From assembly GCA_022560025.1 (NCBI GenBank), contig JAFISE010000127.1, forward strand, positions 22,272 to 86,271: a stretch of 64,000 nt of DNA, written 5' to 3'. Below the pieces are notes generated by a model. The model saw nothing but the letters and a program-made list of their open reading frames with translations, searched no databases and was not told where the DNA came from. This document shows, in pieces, positions 33,091 through 44,705 of this stretch (positions are counted from its first letter, which is position 1; every line of letters begins with the position of its first letter). The position numbers were made by a program, and so were the translations under genes. This stretch comes from Stagonosporopsis chrysanthemi (taxonomy: Eukaryota; Ascomycota; Dothideomycetes; Pleosporales; Didymellaceae).

Positions 33091-34308
33091 TGATCTTGTG
33101 GTCTTTGATAGTAGCTGAGTGAGGCGAGTGAAATCTTATGACGAGAGTCAACACGCCACCTTGAACTTCTGACAGGCTTTAATAGAACGTGCGATGGCTC
33201 GATGTCCACAATGATAGATGTCTGTCGACTGTTGTTCAAAAAGTCGATCAGACTCGAACTCGGGATCGATGCAGGAACCAAAGGAGCGATCCGACAGCCT
33301 TTTCATTCACAGTGTTACGGAACATGGCTGTCTTTCTTCCTTGATCAGATGCTGCGCTTGCTCGATTATCGGTATGGAGGCTTGACTTAGAAGAAAAGGG
33401 CGCTGCCTGCCTTAACCCGCATACTGCGCCTCGGTGAGTCACCAACACCCCTGAGGTCAGTACCAATGAATTTCAAGAGCGAAAGAGGTACGGGGAAATC
33501 ATATCACCAACCATGGAGGTAGAGAGAATTGGAGCTCATATGCGTTGCCGTGTAAGTGACTCGAATTGTGCCTCCTCGCAGCCAGCGCGGAAGGGTGCGT
33601 ATATCCCTGTATCTGCAAGCCATTTTGAGAGCATGCTACCATTGTCAAAAAGACTTGTGAAACAAAATCGATCTGACATTGGCGGGTTGCACCTAAAATA
33701 TGCCTGTCCATTTCTCCGGGATGGTCATGAAGTCGGCATACTCTATCTTTGTTGCTGTGACCAAACGACATAACGTCATTTCTGCGTGGAGTGTGAGATC
33801 GAACCGAATACCGTGTAGCGTTTACAATAAGACAGTGCTGATGTGAGGCTGTACAAAACGTAATGAGTTGGTGTTTGTTGGTTCACCTCAACAACGCTGA
33901 TCGTGTTTTAGCGACTAGTCCTTTGTTTCAAAACTATCGATCAAGATACAGCGCCGTCCATGCGTCGCCAAAAGATAGCTATCTATATCGGTATTTCTCG
34001 ATGCAACGATACGAAGACACGAAGATAAGTGATCGGAGGTGAATTCGATAACAGAGCCGCTTTCCGAGAGTGGCGGTCGCAACTAACGTTCACCCCGCGC
34101 ATGCCCCGCATTACATGCAGCGACTAGGCTAGCAACCAACCATAATACGTGCTACAGTCAGCTCAGTGGCCATGGCAGCATAGGGCGTGGTGAATCCCGA
34201 GGCAAGAGCAGCCAGCTGAGTTATTATATAGGCGGACCACTCAGTCAACAACCCGACGTCTTATACAATCACCATTGTACGTTCTTGTTAAGCACTTGCA
34301 TCCACGAT
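33091..34308. other. 1.2-kb intergenic between divergent genes
   Basis: No supported gene. Frames at 33499-33773 on both strands are mutual shadows. A TATA-like element near the right end serves the next gene. Confidence 0.45.
34225..34230 (+). promoter_or_regulatory. TATA-like box of the second aldolase gene
   Basis: TATATA stands 79 bp before the ATG at 34309, followed by GGCGG. It is a good position for a fungal core promoter. Confidence 0.4.
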
Positions 34309-35245
34309 ATGTCGCCTCCATCCGCAATCGAGCCACAGAATGGCAGCGAGACGAAGCCGAGCAATGCTGCTCCCCTCGAACCAGGCCTGAACGAGAAAGA
34401 GTCGAGGATGAAGGCTATCACATTTCCAAGCCCACCTAAGTTCGACGACCCCTACAAGGAGCGAGCATACCTCAAGGGGAGGTTGGCTGCAGCATTCCGT
34501 ATCTTTGGCAAGTACGGATATGATGAGGGTGTTGCCGGTCACATTACTATGCGTGTATGTCCTTCGATGTTCATTGCAAGAATGCTTGCCCACTGACATT
34601 CGCTAGGATCCTGTCGATCCTACAACGTTCTGGGTGAACCCGTTTGGTGTCGCGTTCAGCTTGATCAAGGCCTCTGATCTGATCCTGGTCAACCACGAAG
34701 GCGAGGTCATTGACGGCGGCCCATGTCGTCTGCTCAACTCGGCGGCCTACATGATCCACTCGGCGATTCATGCAGCACGTCCAGACGTTCTCGCGGCAGC
34801 GCATAGCCACACCATCTATGGTCGCGCCTTCTGCTCCCTCGGCCGCAAGCTCGACACGATCACGCAAGACTCGTGTGCCTTCCACAACGACCATGTTTTG
34901 TATGAGAGCTTCAACGGCGTCGTGCTCGCGGAAGAAGAGGGCAAGAACATTGCACGCACGCTCGGTGATAAGAAGGCTGCGTTGTTGATCAACCATGGCC
35001 TTTTGACGGTTGGCAAGTCAATCGAGGAAGCGATCTTCTGGTTCGTGTCGCTCGATAAATGTTGCCATGCTCAGTTGCTAGCCGATGCTGCGGCGAGTGG
35101 AAAGGGTGGAGAGACCGTCAAGATTGGTGAGGAGGAAGCTGTTTTCACATACAAGACCGTGGGAACACCACGTGCTGGTTGGTTCAGTGCGAAACCGCTG
35201 TTCGATGTTATTCACAAGGAAACAGGAGGTGATTACTTAGAGTAG
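34309..35245 (+). CDS. class II aldolase/adducin-domain protein (second copy)
   Basis: Exons 34309-34554 and 34607-35245, with a 52-bp intron (GTATGT donor), giving 294 residues. The adducin/aldolase domain spans residues about 55-260: RLAAAFRIFGKYGYDEGVAGHIT, NPFGVAFSLI, then the metal-binding AAAHSHTIYGRAF and LLINHGLLTVGKSIEEA. This is the common fungal form of about 290 residues, related to but clearly different in sequence from the gene at 12269-13441. Its substrate is unknown. An in-frame ATG at 34285 lies 24 bp upstream; 34309 (MSPPSAIEPQ) fits family starts better. Confidence 0.92.
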
Positions 35246-35999
35246 ATGCCCATGATGAATATTTTCGTTACCCTTAGCAAAGGATATGGACGGACCCCTT
35301 TGGTGCAACAACCAATGTAAGGAAAGTTTATCCGAGACAGCAATGCAGCCAAGACCGCAGTCGTGCCACCATCATGTTGTTTTGTTTGTTGGCGTTTCAG
35401 GCTAATAAACAACATATGTCGTCGTGAGACCTCGGGGTTGGACTTAGGCGCCTGCGAGCGGTGCGAAAGGAACGATGACAGGGTCCAGGTCCAGCAGGCA
35501 GTAATAAAATAAATGATCACATGCTTGCCCACCAGTACCAAGCTTTAGAGCTTTGATTCTGGCCCCACCGCGATAGCTTGACTTGCTCTCTCCAACTGCG
35601 GACGGACAAACATTGCAACTTTCCTTGGGCCACGTGCGGCAGAAAGCGCTCACAGGCCTCGAGGTTTGCTGAGGGGTAAACAACCGCAGCACCTTGTTAG
35701 GCCACGCAAGTCGCGCAACAGATATTGCGACCCCTCACAAAGAGGTACCCTGGTTGAGGGACCGCCATGGTCATTGCTGCAACGCGAAGAATCTCGGGGC
35801 AGCTTCTCTAACCTTTCACACTTGACACACGCCCGCCCATCGCAATATCTGTTTGTAGGTCCCACGGGAGGAAGGTTTGCCAGTGTCATCGCGGTCATTG
35901 CACTGTACCGGTAGGGTCCAACGACCCCAGCAGCACCGATCGCATAGCTCCAATTAGCTTACCTCACAGCGCCTCTACGACCGAGGCATCCTCGCAGCC
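35246..35999. other. intergenic with a 14-bp inverted repeat
   Basis: About 750 bp without a supported gene. It contains perfect inverted arms at 35717-35730 and 35840-35853. Confidence 0.5.
35717..35853. repeat. inverted repeat, 14-bp arms 109 bp apart
   Basis: AACAGATATTGCGA at 35717-35730 is the exact reverse complement of 35840-35853. Flanking bases show no clear target duplication. It could be a remnant of a small inverted-repeat element or a protein-binding arrangement in the promoter of the gene starting at 36000. Confidence 0.35.
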
Positions 36000-38334
36000 A
36001 TGACCAAGGGTCCTGCAGCTGTCTTCATTGCGCGGTATGTTCGACACGCCCGTGCCTCTACGCTGCTGTAGGAGACGCTGACTTGTCCACAGGCATGGCG
36101 CCCGTCTCGACGCTTCAGACAAATCATGGCATCTCACATCGCCGACGCCCTATGACCCACCTCTCACATACGGCGGCTGGTCCCAAGCCAAGGCACTCGG
36201 CCTGCGCATAGCGGCACTGCTGCATCAGCAAGACATCGAGGAGACTGAAGCCGCAAAGCATGAAGCCAACGCAGATCTGGCACATCTCGAGTTCAGCGCA
36301 CTCGACGCCCCGAGGACGCCTACCGCCCAGCCCAAGAAGAAAAAGCGCAAGATCGTAGTACATTCGAGCCCCTTCCTGAGGTGTGTACAGACCGGCACAG
36401 CAGTCGCAGCAGGCATATCGCAATACAAGCCAGAGGCAACACCTAGGCTCGGGGTACCAACACCATCGAAAGACAGGAGTGGCGCCGTCACAAGCTCGCC
36501 GCTGGCACGGTCAGCGCGATCGCAGTCTCCGCGAACGAGATCGCCCTCTGTACAGCCTGCAAATCATAACCCATTGGCAGATCCCACCCTCGAGGTCTAT
36601 TCGAAGCCGCTGAAAGGAGAGGACAAGATCCTCCTCCGCGTTGATGCTTTTCTCGGAGAGTGGCTGTCGCCCGATTACTATGAAGATATCACACCCCCAC
36701 CCAACTCGACGATGATGGTTGCCGGTGCGAAAGCCGACTTACTTCGGAGGGGAGACAATCTACAAGCGCAGCCAGACGCGAACAGCAGCAAGGGCCACTT
36801 TCCTGGCGGATGGGGAGGACCCTCCAAAGCTGCCGCGGCATCTACCGTTCCAGCTCGATCCAGTGTTGACAATGGGGCTTTCTCGAGTATGAGCAGCCTC
36901 TCACAGACTTTACCTCTGACTACAGAACAGTCTGGCAGCGCAAGTAGCGGGGCAGTCCAGTCACCGAAACCACGTGGCGGCTTCCTGTCACTTAACTCAT
37001 CCACTCGTCACAGTGTCAAGAAGAAATATAACTCGCCTGCCCCTTCGTATTCTGTGTCTCCAGCTGAGCCTATTCCACGGGGCTATGTTGCACATGCACG
37101 CGAGGCTTGCGTTACTGTCGACTTTCAATGGGACAGTATGCGACCACCACAGGAATGGGGTGATGGCGGTGAGTATGGCGACGAATGGAGCACCATGCAC
37201 AAACGATTTCGCAGAGGTCTTACGGGCATGATGGAATGGTATAGTGAGCATGGAGCGACTCCGCCAAAGGATCAGTTTCCAGGATTCACCTTTTCAAGTC
37301 GACCAAAGGCTACAGAAGAGCCAAGGCCATCAGTGCCTCAAGTCACAAACTTTGCAGTCAATCCTCTCCCACTCCTGAACGGAAAGGCAGAGAACGAAGA
37401 GGAAGAGCTTGTACTCATCCTTATCACCCATGGTGCAGGTTGTAATGCTTTGCTTGGAGCTATTCAGAATCAGCCAGTCCTTATCGATGTCGGTCTTGCC
37501 TCGCTGTCTATGGCTGTGCGACGAGACCATCTCAGGAAGTCTTCCATTCCAACTGTATTCGAGCGACGCCTTTCTGTTGCAGATCCCGGGATGTCCGAAT
37601 CCTACGAGATGAAAATTCTTGCATCAGTGGATCACCTACGACCTGGTGTGAATCCGGCGGTGATCTCACAGCCAGATTCTGCAGCTCAGTCGCCTGCAGT
37701 ACACGCAAGCCCAACAACTGGAAATTACAGAAGACGATTTACTGGTGGATCGTCTGGAGCAAACACCCCTAGTGATTCTCCGTTCGCACTAGACGCCTCC
37801 TACAGAAGCTGGCTTGGCAACGCGAGTGGCGTACGTAGGACGGCAAGCTCAGGATCGAATTCGCGATACACGTCGAGCAATCTCCATGACAGTGGAATAT
37901 CTTCACCTTCTACCGGTCTGTGGTCGAGTCCTCGCATATCCGCTCTGGATGCAGGTAGCGATGGGCGATCAAGTCCAGGTGCCGACATGGTACTCAATTT
38001 CGCAAATCAGCAGCCTGCGCCGAGACCAAAACCACAACCGCCAGTCACTCCACAGAGCCAGCCTGTCGATACCAATGCGGATAGTAGGAGTAATGAGTTG
38101 ACGAGAATGACTACCAACGAGCAACGAGAGTCTGGAGACTCTGTAGCACCACTGCCGACTACGCTCAACCGGAATAACAGCACGTCAAAACCCGCTGGGG
38201 GTGGCGGCCTATGGGGCAAGGCACCTCCGGCATCTGCTCCCCAAGGGCTCTGGGGACCGCCAAAGCTCGCCGGTGTGACGGAGCGTGATAGCGGGCCTAA
38301 GAGAAGGTGGACGATCACTGAACACAATCAGTGA
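36000..38334 (+). CDS. histidine phosphatase (phosphoglycerate-mutase-like) with long inserts
   Basis: Exons 36000-36034 and 36093-38334, giving 758 residues. Splicing restores the catalytic FIARHGARLDASDKSWH (RHG at residues 12-14). SSPFLRCVQT supplies the expected downstream Arg. The second catalytic His is His458 in LILITHGAGCNALLGA. Between these two halves lies a Ser/Pro-rich stretch of roughly 300 residues, and a disordered tail of about 270 residues follows. The catalytic fold is thus present but split. Family members are phosphatases or mutases; related fungal proteins are uncharacterised and a phosphoprotein or phosphate-ester phosphatase role is an inference. No ATG lies between exon 2 start and 36574, so the short first exon is needed. 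Confidence 0.85.
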
Positions 38335-38973
38335 GCGAGATCTGATGTCTGATCAGATTGAGCAGGATGATCTTCTGAGGTTCAGTATTGCATTGCGTAG
38401 AGAAGGGAGTGCATGCATATGTTCTGTGGGCGTTTAGCAATCATAAGGATGTTCGATACCCTATCATGTGTCTTTGTTTGACGACTCGTCGATCGAGTTG
38501 CTGCAGGTACGCGTCTAGCTTGCACAATGCTGTCCTCCGAAATATTTGGGCCGATGTGCACGTTGATTTGCAAGCTCAGTTAGTGGAGAGACAAACAAGT
38601 GACGCAATCCCTCACACGACCACACAAAGCTGCATTGGATCGCCCTCCCGTGAACCCTCGATGATCGATAAATGCTCCGCCTCACCTGCTAAAATCTGTC
38701 GAAAAGAACTTCAACATCCCGACTATTGTTTCACAGCATCGACGCCTATACCGCCACGTGCAGGATCCCCACCCACAGCACTAAACGATCACCTGCATAT
38801 TGCGCTGTAGCCGCAATCAATTCTGTGATTCGGCGCGGCAACTGATCCGCCTCTTAGTCGCGGGCGGGAACATCGTTTAGCGTCCAGGCGGCGACTGAAG
38901 GCTTGCATTAACAGTGACCGCGCGAACCGTTCCTCCACAAACGCGAGCAGGATTTGCGCGGAGCGTTTCAAGC
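38335..38973. other. intergenic
   Basis: About 640 bp. Frames at 38388-38810 show no domain. It holds the promoter of the WBP2-like gene. Confidence 0.5.
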
Positions 38974-40014
38974 ATGTCGGTTAAGTAAGTCTCCCTCCGG
39001 TCTTTATATACGTCGGGATGCTGCAGCAGTTGGCCTTGAAGGTGCTTCTGTAGTGCTAATGTTGCCGCGGCCACTTGCCCCTCGTGATACCCCGCGAGCC
39101 GACACTGAGCGCGGGCGGGAAGCATGGGGAGCATCAAGAAGAGCAGGACTGACAGGAAGCGCAGCTGGGTCATGATCGCGGAGAACGGCGGGTATACTCC
39201 ACTTCCGGGCGAAACCACGTTATATCAGTCTCCCCAACGGACGACACTCAGCCTGCAGACAGGCCATCACCGTCCGCCGAGCGAGGCATACTCGCAGCAG
39301 TGCAAGTCGGGTGTCGTCTACCTCACCAACCGACGAGTACGTCTGCACTTCACACATGCATCAGGACCAAACTGACATGCTGCACAGATAATATACCTGC
39401 CCGTCACCGCTACGCCGACCTTCCAATCCTTTGCCGTCCCCATCCTCAACGTCGCCGACTCGCGCGTCACAGCGCCCTGGTTCGGTGCAAACAAGTGGGA
39501 GGCCGTCATCCACCCCGTCACTGGCGGCGGAATCCCCCCACAACACGGCGAGCTGGACTGCGTCATGGAGTTCAAGGAGGGCGGCGCCTTCGATTTCCAT
39601 AACATCTTCGAGCGCCTGAAGGAGAGGCTGCGCCAGACAATCGACGTTGCGCGCGAGAGTGGCATCGACGAGACCGTTGCAGCCGGAAATATGAATATGG
39701 AGGATCTACCGGCATACGAGGACACGAGACAACACGCGCGGGTGCCCGAGGAGCCGCTCAGCCCGCCAGCGAGCGCAGGGCTGGGCGGTGTGGGTGCTGG
39801 CGGGCCCGTTACTGCGGCTGCGGCTCCAACTCCTGGCGCTGCGCTGCCAGAGACAGACACACCGCAGAGGTCGAGTCCGCTGCAAAGCCCACGGCCCTTT
39901 CATCCACCATCAGAGCCGCCACCCGGGTATGAGGAGGTACAGCGAGGCAGTATTGCCGATGAGCTGGAGAGGAGACTGTCAGATCCTCATTGGGACGAAG
40001 AGCTTCGGAGGTGA
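38974..40014 (+). CDS. WBP2-like GRAM-domain protein
   Basis: Exons 38974-38984, 39165-39336 and 39388-40014, giving 269 residues. The 11-nt first exon (ATG TCG GTT AA) joins to C TGG GTC, giving MSVNWVMIAENGGYTPLPGE, the usual start of this family. The GRAM-like domain continues with LTNRRIIYLPV, FAVPILNVADSRVTAPWFGAN, GGGIPPQHGEL and FKEGGAFDFHNIFERLKERL. The C-terminal third is Pro/Ala-rich and contains a PPGY motif in SEPPPGYEEV, which in WBP2 binds WW domains such as those of Nedd4/Rsp5-type ubiquitin ligases. A role as a WW-ligase adaptor is inferred. The first intron (180 bp) is three times longer than its neighbours. Confidence 0.9.
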
Positions 40015-40444
40015 TGCAGTGCATGCGGTTTCTCGATCATTCAGTAGCAAGGCGTTATGGGAGGACATGCAGTATCACCATCAGGAATCTTAGTGCATCA
40101 GCAGCTTATATCAGCGCACATGAGAAACAACCTCGTTTCGATTACAGCTCACATGCCACGCCATAGAATGCATGACAAACACATGCAACGCGTAGTAACA
40201 AGTCACGTTCAGCTTTGGCCAGCATGTGAAAACGTGAGCCTGCGTCGGTCTCCGCATGTGAAACTAGCCAAATTGTGGAGACCCCGGAGCAGCTAGTCCA
40301 CATGCATCGTGCCTCGGCTCGGAGCCGCCAGATGACTTCACCTGGAGCAGAAAGGCCAGCGTCTCGCACTTCTCTTTCTCTCATCTTTCGTGCCCTTCTC
40401 GTTCAAACCTCCTCCCACATCTCAACTTCACATACAAATTCAAA
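40015..40444. other. intergenic, thiolase promoter
   Basis: About 430 bp, pyrimidine-rich just before the thiolase ATG. No gene is supported. Confidence 0.5.
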
Positions 40445-41907
40445 ATGACACAGGCACCACAGAAAGGTACGGTCGACGTCATTGCCACACTTGTGGAAGG
40501 AACAACTACAATTTACGGACCTTACGATGCTGACTTTTGAGTAGTTCAGGAGCGTCTTGCTCAGATTGGCAACCACCTCGGTGGTGACCCTAGCTCTGGC
40601 TCCAGCAGCAAGAAGGGAAAGTCGAGTCTGCTCGAGAAGCACGCCGATGACGTAAGTGGTCGAGATAACATTTGCTCCTCAGCAGTCTTTTGTGGCTGCT
40701 GGATGAGATTTCTTTCTGCAAAGATGACATCGCTAACAGTTCTTAGGTCGTGATCACCTGCGCTCTCCGCACTCCCATCACAAAGGGTGGCAAGGGCGGC
40801 TTCAAAGACACACAAAGCGCTGACCTGCTGCACGGCGCCTTCAAGGCCCTCATCGAGCGCTCCGGCATCGACCCCAACCTCGTTGAGGATATTGCCGTCG
40901 GCACCGTCCTCGCTCCAGGCGGCGGTGCAACAGAGTTCCGTGCTGCGGCCCTCGCAGCCGGCTTCCCCGTTACCGCGGCCGTCAAGAGCTTGAACAGGCA
41001 ATGCTCGTCTGGTCTGCAGGCCTGCGTCGACATTGCCAACGCCATCAAGAGCGGCATGATCGAGGTTGGCATCGGTGCTGGTTCAGAGAGCATGTCCACA
41101 CAGTACGGCCCCAACGCCGTCAGCGAGCTCAGCGACCTCCTCAAGAGCAACAAGGAGGCCAAGAACTGCAGCGTCCCCATGGGCGTCTTGTCCGAGGCGA
41201 TGGCCAAGGATAAGAAGATCACTCGTGCAGATCAGGACGCGTTTGCCGCCAAGTCATTCCAGAAGGCTGTCGAGGCGCAGAAGCAGGGTCTGTTCGACGA
41301 GGAAATCGCCCCTCTGACCGTCAAGTGGACAGACCCTAAGACCGACGAGGAGAAGACCATTACCGTCTCCAAGGATGACGGCGTCCGTGAGGGTATAACC
41401 GCCGAGTCTCTCGGTAAGATCCGCGCTGCCTTCGCAAAGGACGGATCCATCCACGCCGGCAACGCATCCCAGATCTCCGACGGCGCCGCCGCTGTCCTGC
41501 TCATGAAGCGCAGCACCGCTGAGCGCCTGGGCCAGAAGATCATCGGCAAGTTCGTGCAGGCGTCCATTGTCGGTGTTCCCCCTCTACTTATGGGTGTTGG
41601 CCCCGCGGCCGCCATTCCCGTTGTCCTTGAGAAGACGGGCTTGAACAAGGATGACGTCGACATCTATGAGATTAACGAGGCGTTCGCCAGCCAGTGCTTG
41701 TTCTGCATCAACGAGCTGGGTCTTGACCAGAAAAAGATCAACCCCAAGGGTGGCGCTATTGCATTCGGTCACCCGCTGGGTGTTACCGGCGCGAGGCAGG
41801 TTAGCACATTGCTTACTGAGCTGAGGAGGACGAAGCAGAAGATTGGTGTTACCAGTATGTGTATTGGCACTGGCATGGGTATGGCTGCCGTCTGGGTGGC
41901 CGAGTAA
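40445..41907 (+). CDS. peroxisomal 3-ketoacyl-CoA thiolase
   Basis: Exons 40445-40466, 40545-40651 and 40747-41907, giving 429 residues. After splicing, the N-terminus carries a canonical PTS2 peroxisomal signal, RLAQIGNHL at residues 11-19. The thiolase core has the acyl-accepting Cys129 in LNRQCSSGLQAC, His385 in GGAIAFGHPLGVTGAR and Cys415 in TSMCIGTGMGMA. EINEAFASQ is also present. The enzyme performs the last step of beta-oxidation, cleaving 3-ketoacyl-CoA with CoA to acetyl-CoA and a shortened acyl-CoA. The PTS2 is encoded mainly by the small second exon. It corresponds to yeast POT1/FOX3. Confidence 0.95.
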
Positions 41908-42158
41908 AATGGGGTTGTACTATTAACATATACCTTCCAATAAATGCATACATGTTCTGTCAATCAAAGACTTCCTTGCGCACACGCACTTCTACTCCAA
42001 GTGCTCCGTATCTTGTATGGGGCACTTGTATCATACCTGACTCCGGATCCACGACCTCACGACGTTAGCAGTCCCGAGCTGCGACACGTAGAGGTTCTTG
42101 TATCACTGATCATACATGTGCTTTATTTCGTAAATCTATTATCACCGTCATGTCTTGA

Positions 42159-44009
42159 TTAATGTAGTCTAAAAGGATGCGCCTCGGTGTTAAATACCCA
42201 CTCGTCCAAGCTGACCAACCCCGGCTCACTGAAGACCAAATAAAAATACTTCAGCGTCTCCGCCGTCCAAAAACTCTCCATGCTATCCGACAACTCCAAC
42301 CCGCTCTCCTCACTCCGCGCACCCACGCCTCGCCTCAGCTCGCTCCCCTCCTTCGGCTCGACCCTCTGCGTGACATCGCGAATAGCCGCGTTCGCAATGC
42401 TAGTCCGTGTCCGCTTCTCAATGGCCTCGAACATGCTCCACGCGACATCCTGGTAGCGGCGTTCGCCCGTGATGCGGTACATGTAGAAGACGCTCTCGAT
42501 GGCTTCAGGGCGGAGCATGTAGCGGGCGTCGGTGACGTGCTCGAAGCCAGGGAACTGCTGGAGTCTGCTGGTGTTGTCGTCGTAGTCGCAGGGTGCTGTC
42601 GTGGGGCAGGGCGTCATGCGGAACATCTCGGGCATGATGCCGTTGGGCGCGTGCACGTAGCTCCAGATACATGCTTCGGTCACTTTGCGGCCGTGGTCGA
42701 GGTGCGAGGCGTTGCCGAGCAGTTTGGAGCCGAGGGCGAGCATGCCGCCCGCGAAGCAGACGAGGTGTTGTGCGGTGGGATCAAGGGCAATTGTGCCTTG
42801 GTCATCGATGCGTGCAGCCGCTGGCATCAGAATGTCTGCGTTGTCGGGTGTTTTGGGGCGGAAGAGTAAATGCTTGATGACTGCGTCCATAGCTGATGTG
42901 TACATATCTGCGTATTGGGACGCCGTCGCGCCGGTATTATGCAGTAGCTGGTAGGTTTTCCCGAGATATTCGTAGGCCGAGTCGGCCATAGTGCCCAGAC
43001 TAAAAAGATTGTCGCGGGTCAAATCAGGCTTCTGGACGTTTATGCCCACAGGCCATAAACCAGGTATCTTTGTCTCGTTCTGCTGAGAAGCGAGGACAAC
43101 GGTGACGCGTGTCACAGCATCATAGTAGCGCATGTCTCCAGTGAGTTGAGACAGGCGAGTGAACTCAAGGCTGAACGAGGCAAGTTCTGCAATGATGCCG
43201 TTGGCTGCTGCCGACTGTTGCTCACCAGCTGCTGCTTTCCGAGCATTCCAACGTGTGATTGGCATCCTGTTAGGAGTGTCAAAACTCATGTAGATCATGT
43301 CTCCCAGTTCCATCGCTTTCTCGAGTAATCTATCATCTTTGCAGTCAGTTAGATCGTATGCTGCAAGCAGGCCTCCCAAGTAGCGGATCGTCGTTTCGAA
43401 CATGTTCAGTTCGCCTTGCCCAGGGGCAAAATCAATCTCGGTGACCGCTTGAACTGCCTCATAGAACTCGTCTTCCATACCCATAATCCAGAGGGTGTCA
43501 AGACTGTCCACGAGTGTAGCTCCCCAGCCACCAAACGTGGTCTTGGATCCTCCTGAAATGGGCAATAGCTCATCCTGCTTCCATGCATGTTCTTTATAGG
43601 CCTTCCAAGACCGTTCGAAGGTCATCTTGACTGCAGCTTGACGACGCTTACGCATAATCTCATGATAGAGAGGCGGTTCATCTTGCTTGGAGTCGAATTG
43701 GACTCTCGGCAAGGCCCCCTTTCCAGTGACAGGTAGCTTTGCAAATGTTTCGACCGGATATCGTTGTGTGACGTTCTTCCAATTGAATCGATTATGCGAT
43801 GTTGATCTGGTCGCTGGAGATGGCGGGGACGTTGGACATGATGTTTGAGAGGACGGAAAGCGTGGCGGCTGTGGCAGGACGCTCAAGATTAAATTCGTGT
43901 GAAGGAAGAGGATTAAAGTCACAAAGATGACAACGACAAGGCTAAACCATCTTGCTTGTACTTTCGGCCTATACGGCGAGTAACCATATGAGCCTGTTCT
44001 GCTATGCAT
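42159..44009 (-). CDS. class I alpha-1,2-mannosidase (GH47), Golgi type
   Basis: A single exon of 616 residues. A short cytosolic tail precedes one signal-anchor helix (WFSLVVVIFVTLILFLHTNLIL, about residues 21-42), making a type II membrane protein, then a Pro/Ser stem. The GH47 catalytic barrel contains the blocks DELLPISGG, GWGATLVDSLDTLWIMGM, FETTIRYLGGLLAAYDL, RPEAIESVFYMYRITG and the Ca-binding end FNTEAHP. It trims alpha-1,2-linked mannose from N-glycans in the Golgi (or ER). It lies tail-to-tail with the thiolase gene, 250 bp apart. Confidence 0.95.
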   Translation of the reverse strand: MHSRTGSYGYSPYRPKVQARWFSLVVVIFVTLILFLHTNLILSVLPQPPRFPSSQTSCPTSPPSPATRSTSHNRFNWKNVTQRYPVETFAKLPVTGKGALPRVQFDSKQDEPPLYHEIMRKRRQAAVKMTFERSWKAYKEHAWKQDELLPISGGSKTTFGGWGATLVDSLDTLWIMGMEDEFYEAVQAVTEIDFAPGQGELNMFETTIRYLGGLLAAYDLTDCKDDRLLEKAMELGDMIYMSFDTPNRMPITRWNARKAAAGEQQSAAANGIIAELASFSLEFTRLSQLTGDMRYYDAVTRVTVVLASQQNETKIPGLWPVGINVQKPDLTRDNLFSLGTMADSAYEYLGKTYQLLHNTGATASQYADMYTSAMDAVIKHLLFRPKTPDNADILMPAAARIDDQGTIALDPTAQHLVCFAGGMLALGSKLLGNASHLDHGRKVTEACIWSYVHAPNGIMPEMFRMTPCPTTAPCDYDDNTSRLQQFPGFEHVTDARYMLRPEAIESVFYMYRITGERRYQDVAWSMFEAIEKRTRTSIANAAIRDVTQRVEPKEGSELRRGVGARSEESGLELSDSMESFWTAETLKYFYLVFSEPGLVSLDEWVFNTEAHPFRLH

Positions 44010-44705
44010 GAGGGGAAGTACAAACGCAAGTGGTGCGAATATGGGAAGAGAAGGTAGGGGAAGTCAAGCCTCATGTGGCTCGATGAACATCTTGAACTGT
44101 ACCAGGGTTGCGAACAATGCGCGTTTCAGCTTCCGGCAGGAATGGCCGTTGCATCTCCTACCCTACCTGGCTGAGTCCATGCAGCATTGCAAGTCGCACT
44201 AGAGCTATGTGGAACACTTGGCTGGCCACTGTCTGTCAAATGTCGAGGGCAGAACACACGCATGATGGACGTTTGGCGTGCGATGGCGCCGGTCGGTAGA
44301 ACATTGTTTAGCCGACGTACAACGCCTGGCAGACGTGTTTGATGATCCGTGGAGATTCGCATGCTGTTTCACCCCATTCTAGCAGCTGTATGACGTCGTC
44401 CATTTAAGCAATGGTTGCTGTCGACTTGTGCATGTGGGAGCGGGCACCGTCGATAGGAGCTGCCCTTGTTGACTACGCTGTGAGATGCAGGAAGCGTGCA
44501 GCCAGCTTGCGGGGAACCAGTGGGTCGTGCTAATGAGGCGCACTCCCCTTGGCGCCTTCCTCCACCACCCATCACAGCACCAACAACGCTCCTTCAACAC
44601 CACGCTCACTCCCACTATGTAATACTTAACCCGTAGCTCTAATATTTAATATATCAGGCCGATGCATATCTTCACCTTCCACGCTCTACTTCATCGACCG
44701 CCACG
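44010..44705. other. intergenic between divergent genes
   Basis: About 700 bp containing the promoters of the GH47 gene (minus) and the Dlt1 gene (plus). An AT-rich TTTAATATAT lies about 50-60 bp before the Dlt1 ATG. No extra gene is seen. Confidence 0.5.

Noticed and set aside
36574..38334. 586-residue frame starting at 36574 as the whole phosphatase gene
   Set aside because: There is no ATG at that point, and the catalytic RHG lies upstream in the same frame, joined through the short first exon at 36000.
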